Shown here piece by piece: positions 10,218-21,303 of a DNA stretch of 64,000 nucleotides (position 1 is its first letter; every line of letters begins with the position of its first letter). The stretch covers positions 6,781,501-6,845,500 of the forward strand of contig NZ_JAUSVA010000002.1 in NCBI RefSeq assembly GCF_030813695.1. The letters are read 5' to 3'. Both the position numbers and the translations under genes were made by a program. A model generated the notes under the pieces. It worked only from the letters and a program-made list of their open reading frames with translations, was not told the origin of the DNA and searched no databases. The DNA is from Kitasatospora herbaricolor. GTDB lineage: Bacteria; Actinomycetota; Actinomycetes; Streptomycetales; Streptomycetaceae.

Positions 10218-11075
10218 ATGCCCGCCACGGACACCATCAGCTCGGCGGCCGCCGCCCCGCTCCGGGAGGCCCGGGTGGCCACCCCCCGCCGCTTCCTGAT
10301 GTGCGCGCCCCGGCACTTCGACGTGACGTACTCGATCAACCCGTGGATGGACCCGGCCAAGCCGGTCGACGGCGGCCTGGCGCTCGCCCAGTGGACCTCC
10401 CTGCGCGACCTCTACCTCTCGCTCGGCCACACCGTCGAGGTGATCGAGCCGTTGCCGTGCCTGCCCGACATGGTCTTCGCGGCCAACGGCGCCACCGTGG
10501 TCGACGGCCGGGTGTTCGGGGCGCGGTTCCGCCACGTCGAGCGCACCGCCGAGGGCCCGGCCTACCTGGACTGGTTCACCGCCCGCGGCTACCGGGACGT
10601 GTACTGGCCCGAGCACATCAACGAGGGCGAGGGCGACCTGCTGGCCGTCGGCCGCAGGATCCTGGCCGGCAGCGGCTTCCGCACCGACCCCCGCTCGCAC
10701 GCCGAGGCTCAGGAGTTCTTCGGCCTGCCGGTGATCGGCCTGACGCTGGTGGACCCGAAGTTCTACCACCTGGACACCGCCCTCGCGGTGCTCTCCGACG
10801 ACGAGGTCATGTACTACCCCGAGGCGTTCAGCCCCGGCAGCCGGGCCGTCCTGCGCGAGCTCTTCCCGGACGCCGTCCTCGCCACCGCCGAGGACGCCGA
10901 GGTCTTCGGCCTCAACGCGCTCTCCGACGGGCGCCACGTGCTGCTGCCGGAGGCCGCCGTCGGGCTCCACCGCCAGCTCCGCGAGCGCGGCTTCGAGCCG
11001 ATCGGCGTCGACCTGACGGAGCTGCTGCGGGCCGGAGGCAGCGTCAAGTGCTGCACGCTGGAGCTGCGTCCGTAG
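10218..11075 (+). CDS. Dimethylarginine dimethylaminohydrolase (DDAH)-like guanidine-modifying enzyme
   Basis: A 285-residue member of the amidinotransferase/deiminase (pentein) superfamily. Family features are CLPDMVFAANGA near residue 82, the GEGDLL loop, FYHLDTAL with the catalytic histidine, and the C-terminal nucleophile segment GGSVKCCTLEL. These enzymes hydrolyse methylated arginine to citrulline and dimethylamine, or act on related guanidino compounds. The ATG at 10218 follows GGAGGACCTCC. The gene diverges from the DHB operon with an iron box between, so it might process an arginine-derived siderophore part. That link is inference. A plain dimethylargininase is the default. Confidence 0.82.
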   Translation: MPATDTISSAAAAPLREARVATPRRFLMCAPRHFDVTYSINPWMDPAKPVDGGLALAQWTSLRDLYLSLGHTVEVIEPLPCLPDMVFAANGATVVDGRVFGARFRHVERTAEGPAYLDWFTARGYRDVYWPEHINEGEGDLLAVGRRILAGSGFRTDPRSHAEAQEFFGLPVIGLTLVDPKFYHLDTALAVLSDDEVMYYPEAFSPGSRAVLRELFPDAVLATAEDAEVFGLNALSDGRHVLLPEAAVGLHRQLRERGFEPIGVDLTELLRAGGSVKCCTLELRP

Positions 11076-11088
11076 CCGCCGTCCGCGC

Positions 11089-11117
11089 GCGGACCGGTGC
11101 CGCGCGCACCGGTCCGC
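11089..11117. terminator. Hairpin after the DDAH-like gene
   Basis: A 12-bp perfect stem (GCGGACCGGTGC and its complement) with a 5-base loop begins 14 bases after the stop codon. Confidence 0.6.
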
Positions 11118-11237
11118 CGCGCCGGCCCGGGCCCCGGCGCCCGGGCCCCGGCGCTCGGCCCCGCGTCCCACCGCGACATCCGGCATGCGGACGAATTCCG
11201 CCGGCGGGACGCCGGTGGGCCTAGGCTGTGGCCTGCA

Positions 11238-11428
11238 GTCGGTTCGCCCTGCCAGCCAGGCAGGCGCGTCGCAAGAGGGAACCCGGTGGGAATCCGGGAC
11301 TGCCCCGCAGCGGTGAGTGGGAACGACCGCCGTCACATGCACTGGGCCCAGGCGGCCCGGGAAGCGACGGCCACTAGGTGCCGGGCCGTCAGGCCCGGTG
11401 TGCTCGCGAGTCCGAAGACCTGCCACTG
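11238..11428 (+). promoter_or_regulatory. Cobalamin (B12) riboswitch controlling metE
   Basis: The leader has the conserved cobalamin-aptamer elements in order: GCAAGAGGGAACCCGGTG, GGAATCCGGGACTGCCCCGC, the AGCGACGGCC arm and the 3' box GAGTCCGAAGACCTGCC. The edges are approximate. A 9-bp hairpin (11430-11449) just downstream may be the expression platform. B12-riboswitch repression of the B12-independent methionine synthase is established in actinomycetes. The metE start lies about 180 bases downstream. Confidence 0.95.
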
Positions 11429-11606
11429 CCCGCGTGCGACCGCACGCGGTGATCCCGGTGACCTCGTGGGTGGGTACCGCCCGGCCGAAGGCCGGGGGTG
11501 GGTCGGCGGAGCGGGCGGGCACCTCGACGTGCCGCGCCCCCGCTGTCGTACCTTCGCGCGCACGTGCTCTCCCGGGATCGCAGCGCGACTCGCGAAGGAG
11601 AGTTCC

Positions 11607-13916
11607 GTGTCACCGAGTTCCACCACCCCGCAGGCCACCGTGTACGGCTGCCCCCGTCAGGGCCCGGACCGGGAGCTGAAGAAGGCGATCGAGGGCTACT
11701 GGGCCGGCCGGGTCACCGCCGCCGGCCTGCATGCCACCGCCGCCGGTCTGCGCCGCGACACCTGGCGGCGCCTCGCCGAGGCCGGCGTCACCGAAGTCCC
11801 CACCGGCGACTTCTCGTTGTACGACCACGTACTGGACACCACCGTGGCGGTCGGCGCGATCCCGGCCCGGCACCGCGCCGCCGTCGACGCCGACCCGCTG
11901 GACGGGTACTTCGCCATGGCGCGCGGCACCCAGGACGTGGCGCCGCTGGAGATGACCAAGTGGTTCGACACCAACTACCACTATCTGGTGCCCGAGTTGG
12001 GGCCGGACACGGTCTTCTCGGCGAACTCCGCCAAGTCGGTCCAGGAACTGCGTGAGGCCCTCCTGCTCGGCCACCGCGCCCGTCCGGTCCTGGTCGGCCC
12101 GCTGACCTACCTGCTGCTCGCCAAGCCCGCGCCCGGCGTCGACCCCGGCTTCCAGCCGCTCACGCTGCTCGACCGCCTGCTGCCCGTCTACGCCGAACTC
12201 CTCGCCGGCCTGCGCGCCGCCGGCGCCGGCTGGGTGCAACTGGACGAGCCCGCCCTCGTGCAGGACCGCACCGCGGCCGAACTCAACGCCGCCGCCCGGG
12301 CCTACCGCGACCTCGGCGCCCTCACCGAGCGGCCCAGGATCCTGGTCGCGACCTACTTCGACCGGGCCGGCGCGGCCCTGCCGGTGCTGGCCGAGGCCCC
12401 GGTCGAAGGCGTCGGCCTGGACTTCACCGGCCCCGCCGCCGGCAACCTCGACGACCTGGCCGCCGTCGGCGGCCTGCCCGGCAAGCGGCTGGTCGCGGGC
12501 GTGGTGGACGGCCGCAACATCTGGATCAACGACCTGGAGAAGTCGCTGGCGACCCTGGCCACCCTGCTCGGCCTGGCCGGGCAGGTCGACGTGGCACCGT
12601 CCTGCTCGCTGCTGCACGTCCCGCTCGACGCCGCCCGCGAACGCGACCTGGACCCGCAGATCGCCCGCTGGCTCGCCTTCGCCCGGCAGAAGACCGCCGA
12701 GATCACCACCCTCGCCCGCGGACTGCGCGAGGGCACCCACGCGATCGGCGCCGAACTCGCCGCCAACCGGGCCGACCTGGCCTCCCGGGCCGCCTCCGCC
12801 CTCACCCACGATCCGGCCGTCCGCGCCAGGGCCGCCGCCACCACCGCCGAGGACGCCCGCCGCGCGCAGGCCTACCCCGAACGCGCCGAGGCCCAGCGCG
12901 CCCGGCTGAAGCTGCCACTGCTGCCGACCACCACCATCGGCTCCTTCCCGCAGACCACCGAACTGCGCACCGCCCGCGCCGACCTGCGCGCCGGACGCCT
13001 GGACCGGGCCGGCTACCGGGAGCGGATGGCGGCCGAGGTCCGTGAGGTCATCGCCTACCAGGAGAAGGCCGGGCTGGACGTCCTGGTGCACGGCGAACCC
13101 GAACGCAACGACATGGTCCAGTACTTCGCGGAGCAGCTCACCGGCTACCTCGCCACCCGGCACGGCTGGGTGCAGTCCTACGGCACCCGCTACGTCCGCC
13201 CGCCCGTGCTGGCCGGCGACGTCTCCCGCCCCCGCCCGATGACCGTCGACTGGTTCCGCTACGCCCAGGACCTCACCGACCGCCCGGTCAAGGGGATGCT
13301 GACCGGTCCGGTCACCATGCTCGCTTGGTCCTTCGTCCGCGACGACCAGCCGCTCGCCGACACCGCCCGCCAGGTCGCCCTCGCCCTGCGCGACGAGGTC
13401 ACCGACCTGGAGGCGGCCGGCGCCGCGGTCGTCCAGGTGGACGAGCCGGCCCTGCGCGAGACGCTCCCGCTGCGCGCCGCCGACCGCCCCGGCTACCTGG
13501 CCTGGGCCACCGAGGCGTTCCGGCTGACCACCTCCGGGGTCCGGGCCGACACCCAGGTGCACACCCACATGTGCTACGCCGAGTTCGGCGAGATCATGGC
13601 CGCGATCGACGAGTTGGACGCGGACGTGATCAGCCTGGAGGCGGCCCGCTCGCACATGCGGGTGGCGCACGAGCTGGCCGGGGCCGGTTACCCCCGCGAG
13701 GTCGGCCCGGGCGTCTACGACATCCACTCGCCCCGGGTGCCGAGCGCCGGGGAGGCCGCCGCCCTGCTGCGCGAGGGGCTCGCCGCCATCCCCGCCGAAC
13801 GCCTCTGGGTCAACCCGGACTGCGGCCTGAAGACCCGGGGCTGGGCCGAGACCCGGGCCTCCCTCGACCACCTGGTCGAGGCGGCCCGCCTGGCGCGGGC
13901 GGAGCTGGGCGGCTGA
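11607..13916 (+). CDS. metE: Cobalamin-independent methionine synthase
   Basis: A 769-residue cytoplasmic enzyme of normal family length. It transfers a methyl group from 5-methyltetrahydrofolate (triglutamate) to homocysteine. Both barrels are present. The N-terminal one starts with TVYGCPRQGPDRELKKA, and the C-terminal one has TTTIGSFPQT. The zinc ligands are visible in THMCY and in the C-terminal VNPDCGLKTR. The GTG start at 11607 has GAAGGAG 6 bases upstream. The frame remains open back through the riboswitch, but those upstream codons are RNA structure. Expression should fall when B12 is plentiful. Confidence 0.97.
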   Translation: MSPSSTTPQATVYGCPRQGPDRELKKAIEGYWAGRVTAAGLHATAAGLRRDTWRRLAEAGVTEVPTGDFSLYDHVLDTTVAVGAIPARHRAAVDADPLDGYFAMARGTQDVAPLEMTKWFDTNYHYLVPELGPDTVFSANSAKSVQELREALLLGHRARPVLVGPLTYLLLAKPAPGVDPGFQPLTLLDRLLPVYAELLAGLRAAGAGWVQLDEPALVQDRTAAELNAAARAYRDLGALTERPRILVATYFDRAGAALPVLAEAPVEGVGLDFTGPAAGNLDDLAAVGGLPGKRLVAGVVDGRNIWINDLEKSLATLATLLGLAGQVDVAPSCSLLHVPLDAARERDLDPQIARWLAFARQKTAEITTLARGLREGTHAIGAELAANRADLASRAASALTHDPAVRARAAATTAEDARRAQAYPERAEAQRARLKLPLLPTTTIGSFPQTTELRTARADLRAGRLDRAGYRERMAAEVREVIAYQEKAGLDVLVHGEPERNDMVQYFAEQLTGYLATRHGWVQSYGTRYVRPPVLAGDVSRPRPMTVDWFRYAQDLTDRPVKGMLTGPVTMLAWSFVRDDQPLADTARQVALALRDEVTDLEAAGAAVVQVDEPALRETLPLRAADRPGYLAWATEAFRLTTSGVRADTQVHTHMCYAEFGEIMAAIDELDADVISLEAARSHMRVAHELAGAGYPREVGPGVYDIHSPRVPSAGEAAALLREGLAAIPAERLWVNPDCGLKTRGWAETRASLDHLVEAARLARAELGG

Positions 13917-13920
13917 CGGG

Positions 13921-13971
13921 AGGGCCGGGGCCGGCCCGACGCCCACGGGCGGGCGGGCCGGCCCCGGCCCT
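13921..13971. terminator. Strong bidirectional terminator between metE and tsaD
   Basis: A perfect 18-bp stem (AGGGCCGGGGCCGGCCCG and its complement at 13954-13971) with a 15-base loop lies between the two convergent genes. Confidence 0.85.
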
Positions 13972-14003
13972 CGCACCAGGTCCGCCCCGGTGCGGCGGCG
14001 GGT

Positions 14004-15077
14004 TCAGGCCGCCCGGGCCCGGCGGTGCGCGGAGGGCGCCAGCCGGGCGTACTCAAGCGGTGCGGACGGGTCGACGGCGAGGTCCGGCGGCGCGGGCTCG
14101 GCGCCGGCCCTGACCAGCAGGTCGCCGACGGCGGCGACCATCGCGCCGTTGTCGGTGCACAGGGGCAGCGGCGGCACCCGCAGGGCGATCCCGGCGGCGG
14201 CGCATCGCTGCTCGGTGAGGGCGCGGACGCGGGAGTTCGCGGCCACGCCGCCGACCACGACCAGGGTGCCGATGCCGTGCTCGGTGCAGGCCCGGACGGC
14301 CTTGCGGGTGAGGGTGTCGGCGATGGCCTCCTGCAGGGCCGCGGCGGCGTCCGGGACGTGCGGTTCCCGGCCGTCGGCGCGCTGCGCCTCGATCCAGCGG
14401 GCGGCGGCCGTCTTCAGGCCCGAGAAGGAGAAGGCGTACGGGGGATCGTTCGGTCCGCTCAGCGGCCGCGGGAGGCGGACGGCCCCCGGGTCGCCGGCCC
14501 GGGCGGCCCGGTCGACCGCCGGACCGCCGGGGTAGGGCAGGCGCAGGATCCGGGCGACCTTGTCGAAGCACTCCCCGGCGGCGTCGTCCAGGGTGTCCCC
14601 GAGGTGGACGATCCGGTCCCGGGCCAGGTCGCGGACCAGCAGCAGCGAGGTGTGGCCGCCGGAGACGACGAGCACCACGCACGGGTCGGGCAGCGGTCCG
14701 CCGTCCAGCGTCGCCGCGGCGACGTGCCCGGCGAGATGGTGGACCCCGTGCAGCGGCACGCCGAGCGAGAAGGCGTAGGCCTTGGCGGCGGCGACGCCCA
14801 CCTGGAGGGCGCCGGACAGGCCCGGGCCGGCGGTCACGGCGACGGCGCCGATGTCGGCCAGGGTGAGGCCGGCCCGGTTCAACGCCTCCCCGACCACCGG
14901 CGCCATCGACTGGAGATGGGCCCGGGCGGCGATCTCCGGCACCACGCCGCCGTAGCGGGCGTGCTCGTCCATGCTGGAGGCCACCGCCTGCCCGAGCAGC
15001 ACGCCGTCCCGGACCAGCCCCGCCCCGGTCTCGTCGCAGGAGGATTCGATCCCCAGCACCACCGGCGATCCCGTCAT
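14004..15077 (-). CDS. tsaD: tRNA N6-adenosine threonylcarbamoyltransferase TsaD
   Basis: A 357-residue protein that transfers the threonylcarbamoyl group to A37 of ANN-decoding tRNAs. Diagnostic segments are VLGIESSCDETG, the iron-binding region GGVVPEIAARAHLQ, AVTAGPGLSGALQVG, VSGGHTSLLLV and VVVGGVAANSRVR. The ATG at 15077 is preferred because GGCGAGG precedes it. A GTG nine codons upstream lacks a clear ribosome-binding site. Its usual partners (tsaB, tsaE, rimI) are not nearby, so this may be a relocated or second copy. Confidence 0.93.
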   Translation of the reverse strand: MTGSPVVLGIESSCDETGAGLVRDGVLLGQAVASSMDEHARYGGVVPEIAARAHLQSMAPVVGEALNRAGLTLADIGAVAVTAGPGLSGALQVGVAAAKAYAFSLGVPLHGVHHLAGHVAAATLDGGPLPDPCVVLVVSGGHTSLLLVRDLARDRIVHLGDTLDDAAGECFDKVARILRLPYPGGPAVDRAARAGDPGAVRLPRPLSGPNDPPYAFSFSGLKTAAARWIEAQRADGREPHVPDAAAALQEAIADTLTRKAVRACTEHGIGTLVVVGGVAANSRVRALTEQRCAAAGIALRVPPLPLCTDNGAMVAAVGDLLVRAGAEPAPPDLAVDPSAPLEYARLAPSAHRRARAA

Positions 15078-15114
15078 CGAAGCCTCGCCCACCCTTTGTC
15101 GCACTGATTAAGTA

Positions 15115-15133
15115 GTTGCACATATTGTGCAAC
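15115..15133. promoter_or_regulatory. Perfect operator-like palindrome upstream of tsaD
   Basis: GTTGCACA-TAT-TGTGCAAC is an 8-bp perfect inverted repeat with a 3-base spacer, AT-rich at its centre in a GC-rich region. It begins 38 bases upstream of the tsaD start. The shape fits a dimeric repressor site (MarR- or TetR-like). The regulator is unknown. Confidence 0.55.
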
Positions 15134-15242
15134 AAGGGCGGGCCGCCCGGCGCGGGTGGCCGGCCGGTGCTGACGGCCGGTGCGGCCGGCCCCGGGCCGA
15201 GCGGCGGGTGGGCGCCGCTCCGGGGTCGGGCCGCCCCCCGGG

Positions 15243-17675
<2,433 letters not shown>

Positions 17676-17898
17676 CTGTCTCCCTCTCTCGGGCGGGTCC
17701 CTGGACGGGCTCCGCCGGCGTCGTCCGGGGCGCTGCGTCCGGCCCGCGGGCATCAGCCCCCGCGCCGGGCGGGGCCGTGCCCGGCGCGGGGACCAAGGTA
17801 TCCACGCCGCCCATGCCGGCGGGGCGGGTTCGCCGCCACCGGCGCCCCGGGACCGGCGCGGGGCACCCCGCCCCGGGGACGCCGGGCGGCCGGAGGGC

Positions 17899-18309
17899 TC
17901 AGTTCGCCTCGTTGATCCGGACGAGGTTGCCCGCGGGGTCGCGGAAGGCGCAGTCACGCACCCCGTACGGCTGCTCGGTCGGCTCCTGGACGACCTCGGC
18001 GCCGGCGGCCTTCAGCCGGTCGAAGGTGCCGTCGAGGTCGGCGGTCGCCAGGACGATGCGGGCGTAGCTGCCCTTGGCCATCATCTCGGTGACGGTGCGG
18101 CGCTCGTCCTCGGTGACGCCCGGGTCCGCGGCCGGCGGCTCCAGGACGATGGACGTGCCGGGCTGGTCGGCGGGACCGACGGTCAGCCAGCGCATCCCGC
18201 CGTAGCCGACGTCGTTGCGCACCTCGAACCCGAGGCTGTCCCGGTAGAAGGCCAGCGAGGCCTCCGGGTCGTTGTGGGGGAGGAAGGTCCAGTGAATGGT
18301 GAGGTCCAT
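17899..18309 (-). CDS. VOC (glyoxalase/bleomycin-resistance) family protein
   Basis: A 136-residue two-module betaalphabetabetabeta protein. It opens with IHWTFLPHNDPEASLAFYRD and ends FRDPAGNLVRINEAN, the classic VOC C-terminal motif. Members bind metals or small ligands. The function here is unknown. The start may instead be GTG at 18318. The gene follows the AraC gene by about 10 bases and is probably cotranscribed with it, a pairing common in streptomycetes. Confidence 0.85.
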   Translation of the reverse strand: MDLTIHWTFLPHNDPEASLAFYRDSLGFEVRNDVGYGGMRWLTVGPADQPGTSIVLEPPAADPGVTEDERRTVTEMMAKGSYARIVLATADLDGTFDRLKAAGAEVVQEPTEQPYGVRDCAFRDPAGNLVRINEAN

Positions 18310-18319
18310 GACGATCACG

Positions 18320-18763
18320 CTAATCGCGGGCCCGGGGCCTCGCTTCTTGATTCCTGACCGGTCTGGTCACCTGCTTCGCCACGCAGGACGGGATCCCCTC
18401 GGTGGCGTCCGCGGCCAGCCGCCGGTAGGTGCTGGGCGGCATGCCGACCAGTTCGGTGAAGCGGGTGCTGAAGGTGCCGAGCGAGGAGCAGCCCACCGCG
18501 AAGCAGACGTCGGTGACGCTGAGGTCGCCGCGTCGCAGCAGGGTCATCGCGCGCTCGATCCGCCGGGTCATGAGGTAGCTGTACGGCGATTCGCCGTAGG
18601 CGAGCCGGAACTCGCGGCTGAGGTGCCCGGCCGACATGTTCGCGCCGCGGGCCAGCGCCTCGACGTCCAGCGGCTGGGCGTACTCCCGGTCGATCCGGTC
18701 ACGGACCCGGCGCAGCCGCGCGAGGTCGCTCAGGTGCTGCGCCGCGGCGCCCTTGGTGCTCAC
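18320..18763 (-). CDS. Small AraC-family transcriptional regulator
   Basis: A 147-residue protein consisting almost only of the two helix-turn-helix AraC DNA-binding domain. The first helix pair is in LDVEALARGANMSAGHLSREFR. The second, VTDVCFAVGCSSLGTFSTRFTELVGMPPSTYR, is written here in part only as the motif FAVGCSSLGTFSTRF. There is no separate ligand domain. The GTG at 18763 was chosen because homologous sequence begins there. Upstream codons are proline/glycine-rich and unlike the family. It probably regulates itself and the VOC gene behind it. Confidence 0.88.
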   Translation of the reverse strand: MSTKGAAAQHLSDLARLRRVRDRIDREYAQPLDVEALARGANMSAGHLSREFRLAYGESPYSYLMTRRIERAMTLLRRGDLSVTDVCFAVGCSSLGTFSTRFTELVGMPPSTYRRLAADATEGIPSCVAKQVTRPVRNQEARPRARD

Positions 18764-18995
18764 CCCAGCGATCGTGCCACAGCTCGGGGCCGGGTGTCCG
18801 GTGCTCGGACCGGTGCGGGCGGGCCCTTCCGGTGCGTCGGGGCACACCGGGTGCGGACCGCCGCCCGGCCGGGCGCCGGCACCCTCCGGCCGGATCCGTG
18901 CCATCCGGATGTGAAGACGCCCCACGCGTCACATTGAGGGCTTACTATCACCTTTTGCACGATCGGCACTGGTCAGCAGCCTGGGGGAGGGACTG

Positions 18996-19994
18996 ATGAC
19001 GTCGTTTCCCACCCTGTCCGAACAGGATCTCCGGGTCTTCCAATGGGCCGCCGGACACGGCCGGCTCGCCCCGCAGGCCGCCGCCGAACTCGGCCTCTCC
19101 GAGGCCGAGGTGCAGCGGTCGGCCCAGGTGCTGGAGCGCTTGCACCTGCTGCGGCGGCTGCCCGGCGGGCCGGACGGCGAGCGCGGCCTGGTGGCCGTCC
19201 CGCCCGAACTCGCGGCGGCCAGCCTGCTGGCACCGGCCGAGGCGGAGCTGCGCCGGCAACTCGCGGACGCCGAGCGGGTCCGGGCCGAACTGGCCCTGCT
19301 GACACCGCTCTACGCACCGGCCGGCGCCGTCCGCAAGGCCGAGCCGCTGGACGAGATCGTCGACCTGAACACCGTCATCGACGTGATCAGCACGCTCACC
19401 GCGCGTTGCCGCACCGAGGTGCTGACCTGCCAGCCCGGCGGGCCGCGCGCCCCGCACCTGCTGGAGCAGGCCTTCGCCCGGGACCTGGAGATGATCCGCC
19501 GCGGGGTCCGGATGCGGACCCTCTACCAGCACACCTCGCGCCGGCACGCGCCGACGCAGGAGTACGTCCGCCGGATCAGCGCGGCCGGGGCCGAGGTCCG
19601 GACCCTGACGGCGCTTTTCGGCCGGATGATCGCCTTCGACCGGGAGACCGCGATCATTCCGCACCACGACGCCTACGACGGCGCGGTGGTGATCCGGGAC
19701 CAGTCCACGGTGGCCTACCTGGTGGCGGTCTTCGACCACTCCTGGACGCTGGCCGACCCCTACGCCCCCGCCACCCAGGCCCAGGCCGACAGCTCGCTCG
19801 ACGAGATCAAGCAGGCGATCGTCCGGTTGCTCGCCGAGGGGATGAAGGACGAGATGATCGCCCGGCGCCTGGGCATGTCGCTGCGCACCTGCCGCAAGCA
19901 CATCGCCGAGAGCATGGAGACGCTCGGGGCCAGCAGCCGCTTCCAGGCCGGCTACCTGGCCCGCGCCCGGGGCGAACTCGCCGAACCCGGATAG
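18996..19994 (+). CDS. TrmB/LuxR-type transcriptional regulator
   Basis: A 332-residue regulator. The N-terminus (residues 1-60) is a TrmB-like winged helix (RLAPQAAAELGLSEAEVQRSA). The middle is a phospholipase-D-like sensor region. The C-terminus is a LuxR-type helix-turn-helix (LLAEGMKDEMIARRLGMSLR followed by TCRKHI). Such proteins are common next to specialised-metabolite clusters in Streptomyces. It lies convergent to the P450 gene that ends the minus-strand RiPP-like operon, so it is a candidate regulator of that operon, but only by position. Confidence 0.87.
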   Translation: MTSFPTLSEQDLRVFQWAAGHGRLAPQAAAELGLSEAEVQRSAQVLERLHLLRRLPGGPDGERGLVAVPPELAAASLLAPAEAELRRQLADAERVRAELALLTPLYAPAGAVRKAEPLDEIVDLNTVIDVISTLTARCRTEVLTCQPGGPRAPHLLEQAFARDLEMIRRGVRMRTLYQHTSRRHAPTQEYVRRISAAGAEVRTLTALFGRMIAFDRETAIIPHHDAYDGAVVIRDQSTVAYLVAVFDHSWTLADPYAPATQAQADSSLDEIKQAIVRLLAEGMKDEMIARRLGMSLRTCRKHIAESMETLGASSRFQAGYLARARGELAEPG

Positions 19995-20048
19995 CCCGTG
20001 GCCCGTGGCCCGTCACACGGAGCCCGGAGCCCGGGCCACGGAGCACGC

Positions 20049-21302
20049 TCAGGCCGCCTCCGGGCCCGCCCGGCCCGTCCCGAGCAGCAGCGGCAGCGCC
20101 TCCAGCCGGCGGTGCTGGAACCCGCCGCCCCAGGCCAGCTCCGTCACCGGGACGGCGAGCCGGACGTCGGGCCAGTGCCGGAGCAGGGCGGCCAGCGCCA
20201 CCGTCAGCTCCAACCGGGCCAGCGGCGCCCCCGGGCAGTAGTGCGGACCGGCGCCGAAGGTCAGGTGGCGGGCGGCGTCCGGACGGGTGAGGTCCAGCCG
20301 GTCCGGGTCCGGGTGGCTGCGGGGGTCGCGGTTGGCGGCCGCGACCGAGAGCAGGACGCCGCTGCCGGCCGGGACCACCGTGCCGCCGATCTCCACGTCG
20401 GCGAGCGCGACCCGCCGGGTGCCGAACGGCCCGGGGGTGTCCCAGCGCAGCAGCTCGTCGACCGCGCCCGGCAGCAGCTCGGGGGCGGCGCGCAGCCGGG
20501 CCAGCTCCGCCGGGTGGCCGAGCAGGGCCAGCACGGCCATCCCGAGCATCTGCACCGTGCTGTCGAAGCCCGCCAGGACGAGCATCGCCAGCAGGTCGAC
20601 CAGCTCGGCCTCGGTGACCTGGCCGCTCGCCTCCCAGGCCCGCAGCACCGAGGAGGTGACGTCCTCGCCCGGGTGCTCCCGGCAGTCCGCGATCCGGGCC
20701 CGGACGATCGCGTCCAGCTCGTCCAGCGCCCGTTCGGCGTCGGTGTGCCGGATCAGGTCGCCGACCGCGCGGTGCAGCCGGGGCGCCGTCTCGTCGCCGA
20801 AGCCGAAGACCTCGCGGAGCACCGCGAAGGCGAAGGGCTCGGCGAAGCCGGTGATCAGGTCCACCGCGCCGGTGCTGCCCAGAGCGGCCAGCAGCTCGTC
20901 GGCCAGCTCCGCCGCCCGGGGCCGGTAGGCGGCGATCCGGCCGGGGGCGAAGGCCGGTGCGGCGAGCCGGCGGATCCGGGTGTGGTCCGGCGGGTCGTAG
21001 TTGACCAGGGTCAGGTCCATCGCCCGGTGCGGGCGGCCGGGGGCCGGCGGGGTGCTCCGCAGGGACAGCCTGGGGTCCAGGAAGGCGGCCCGGACGTCGG
21101 CCTCCCGGGTGACCAGCCAGACCGGCCGGCCGGCGGGCGTGGTCACCCGGGCCACCGGGCACCGCTCGCGCAGCCCGGCCAGCACCTCGTCCGGGTGGGC
21201 CAGGAAGCCGCCGCCCAACGGCGAGCCCTCGGTGCCCCGGGCCGGGGCGGCGGGCGGTGCGGGCCGGGGGACGCCGGCGCGGCCGGCCGGGGTGCTCGCC
21301 AT
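20049..21302 (-). CDS. Cytochrome P450, last gene of the minus-strand RiPP-like operon
   Basis: A 417-residue soluble bacterial P450. The I-helix reads LVLAGFDSTVQ, with Ser where the first Thr is usual. The K-helix has ELLR (ExxR), and the haem-binding loop is FGAGPHYCPGAPLAR with the proximal cysteine. The ATG at 21302 lies one base after the GAF stop (TGAGATG), so the two genes are translationally coupled. In this operon it could oxidise the peptide product. The substrate is unknown. Confidence 0.92.
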   Translation of the reverse strand: MASTPAGRAGVPRPAPPAAPARGTEGSPLGGGFLAHPDEVLAGLRERCPVARVTTPAGRPVWLVTREADVRAAFLDPRLSLRSTPPAPGRPHRAMDLTLVNYDPPDHTRIRRLAAPAFAPGRIAAYRPRAAELADELLAALGSTGAVDLITGFAEPFAFAVLREVFGFGDETAPRLHRAVGDLIRHTDAERALDELDAIVRARIADCREHPGEDVTSSVLRAWEASGQVTEAELVDLLAMLVLAGFDSTVQMLGMAVLALLGHPAELARLRAAPELLPGAVDELLRWDTPGPFGTRRVALADVEIGGTVVPAGSGVLLSVAAANRDPRSHPDPDRLDLTRPDAARHLTFGAGPHYCPGAPLARLELTVALAALLRHWPDVRLAVPVTELAWGGGFQHRRLEALPLLLGTGRAGPEAA

Positions 21303-21303
21303 C

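Noticed and set aside
11097..11606. Upstream extension of metE through the leader
   Set aside because: This stretch is a cobalamin riboswitch and is not similar to MetE. A GTG with GAAGGAG starts the protein at the right place.
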